Assembly: GCA_030600975.1 (NCBI GenBank)
Contig: JAUVUL010000132.1
Span: 1-6,097, forward strand
DNA length: 6,097 nt
Direction: 5' to 3'
Source of the DNA: Candidatus Aegiribacteria sp.
GTDB lineage: Bacteria; Fermentibacterota; Fermentibacteria; Fermentibacterales; JCC-6
Shown piece after piece: positions 5,122-6,097 of the stretch (position 1 is the first letter of the stretch; each line of letters starts with the position of its first letter). The position numbers were made by a program, and so were the translations under genes. The notes under the pieces are model-generated. The model worked only from the letters and a program-made list of their open reading frames with translations, did no database searches and was not told the DNA's origin.

Positions 5122-6097
5122 AGCAGGAACGCTTATATTGTTGGAACAGGGCATGAGGTCCCGGATGGTGTAATCACAAATGCCGACCTTGAGAAAATAA
5201 TCGACACTTCCGATGAGTGGATAACCAAAATGACAGGCATAAAGGAACGCCGGAAAACCGACGATTCCACAGCAACCTCCGACCTCGTGACCGTGGCCAC
5301 CACAAATGCCATGAAGATGGCGGGATGGAAGCCGGAGGATGTTCAGGGCATTATTGTGGGGACAGTTACACCCGATTACTATTTCCCTTCAACCGCGGCA
5401 CTGGTTGCTGACAGGCTCGGAATGGGAAAGATTCCTGCCTACGATTTTGAAGCGGGGTGTACCGCCTTTATTTACGGACTTGTACAGGCAAAGGCATTCA
5501 TTGAGTCAGGAATGATGGACAGGATGATTGTGGTGGGTTCCGATTGCCTGACCAAGATCACCAACTGGACCGATAGGTCAAGCTGCATTCTATTCGGTGA
5601 TGGAGCAGGAGCGGTTGCCGTATCATCGGAGGGACCCGGTGGAATGCTGGGAGGGTATCATTGGGGGAGCGATGGTTCCCTTGGCGAACACCTGCTGCAA
5701 CCTGCAGGAGGAACAAGGAAGCCGGCTACGCACGAAACCGTTGACAAGAATGAGCATACTATTAAGATGAACGGCGCGAGGATTTTCAAGCACGCCGTAA
5801 GGGCAATGCATGATTCATGCATGGAAGCCCTTAAAATGGATGGAACGGAGAAGAAGGACGTTGACCTTCTTGTGTCCCACCAGGCGAATCTGAGAATAAT
5901 CGACGCAACCGCCAGGGCACTCGAACTTAAGCCTGAACAGGTTTATATAAATATCGAGAAGTATGGCAATACATCTGCGGCTTCCATTCCCATGGCCCTT
6001 GATGAGGCTGTGAGGGATAACACGATAAAGGAATCAAGTACAGTGGTTCTCGCTGCATTCGGTGCAGGGCTTACCTGGGCTGGAATGATACTGCACT
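5119..6097 (+). CDS. fabH: Beta-ketoacyl-ACP synthase III (FabH), right end cut by window
   Basis: FabH starts type II fatty acid synthesis by condensing an acyl-CoA, usually acetyl-CoA, with malonyl-ACP in the cytoplasm. The window holds 326 codons plus one base, ending in FGAGLTWAGMILH, which matches the family's last residues (FGGGFTWGSALVRF in E. coli); only a few codons and the stop are missing. The catalytic triad is complete: Cys114 in EAGCTAFIYG, His254 in SHQANLRII and Asn284 in YGNTSAASIP, with the same 30-residue His-Asn spacing as E. coli. Arg259, the counterpart of the ACP-contacting Arg249, is present. One oddity is Met38 where the family has a near-invariant Arg (DEWIxxRTG; here DEWITKMTG). 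That Arg contacts CoA in the E. coli enzyme, so donor binding may differ. The flank of the catalytic Cys, GCTAF, also differs from the usual ACSGF/ACAGF. Position directly after plsX supports the assignment. Acyl-CoA chain preference cannot be read here. Confidence 0.95.
   Translation, partial: MSRNAYIVGTGHEVPDGVITNADLEKIIDTSDEWITKMTGIKERRKTDDSTATSDLVTVATTNAMKMAGWKPEDVQGIIVGTVTPDYYFPSTAALVADRLGMGKIPAYDFEAGCTAFIYGLVQAKAFIESGMMDRMIVVGSDCLTKITNWTDRSSCILFGDGAGAVAVSSEGPGGMLGGYHWGSDGSLGEHLLQPAGGTRKPATHETVDKNEHTIKMNGARIFKHAVRAMHDSCMEALKMDGTEKKDVDLLVSHQANLRIIDATARALELKPEQVYINIEKYGNTSAASIPMALDEAVRDNTIKESSTVVLAAFGAGLTWAGMILH

Noticed and set aside
5217..5411. 64-codon plus-strand open frame
   Set aside because: It is an out-of-frame shadow inside fabH, whose frame runs from 5119 with complete catalytic motifs.

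Overview
This window is a compact block of bacterial housekeeping genes, all on the + strand. From left to right they are: the 3' part of thymidylate kinase (tmk), a secreted or membrane-anchored S41 C-terminal processing peptidase (ctpA-like), a phosphoglucomutase/phosphomannomutase-family enzyme, a DUF177/YceD protein, ribosomal protein L32 (rpmF), the acyl-ACP:phosphate acyltransferase PlsX, and beta-ketoacyl-ACP synthase III (FabH, cut by the right edge just before its stop). The base composition is near 50% GC by eye, and ATG, GTG and TTG starts are all used behind recognisable Shine-Dalgarno sequences. The yceD-rpmF-plsX-fabH order is widespread in bacteria. Together with the upstream tmk-peptidase-mutase trio it suggests an uncultivated or poorly sampled bacterial lineage, perhaps near the FCB or candidate-phylum groups. 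That placement is a guess; the sequence cannot settle it.

Layout: positions 1-3741 are one tightly packed run. tmk abuts ctpA (TAA then ATG, no gap). The peptidase and mutase overlap by one base (TAATG). The mutase and yceD overlap by four bases (ATGA). The only real intergenic space is 3742-3822, before rpmF. It follows an extended -10 box buried in the last codons of yceD and contains a perfect 7-bp inverted repeat, so rpmF-plsX-fabH probably has its own promoter. Inferred roles: tmk makes dTDP, the peptidase processes envelope proteins, the mutase feeds sugar phosphates to envelope polysaccharides, YceD and L32 serve the 50S subunit, and PlsX and FabH connect fatty acid initiation to phospholipid synthesis.

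The most notable feature is in plsX. A 32-bp insertion, made of a 21-bp direct duplication plus an 11-bp inverted copy of the adjoining sequence, shifts the frame near codon 290. The conserved C-terminus of PlsX is still present and undecayed in another frame (4947-5105). Removing the 32 bp restores a normal 341-residue PlsX. This is either a recent template-switch mutation or an assembly/library artefact. No mobile element, CRISPR array, RNA gene or novel multigene system is visible; the region is otherwise ordinary.
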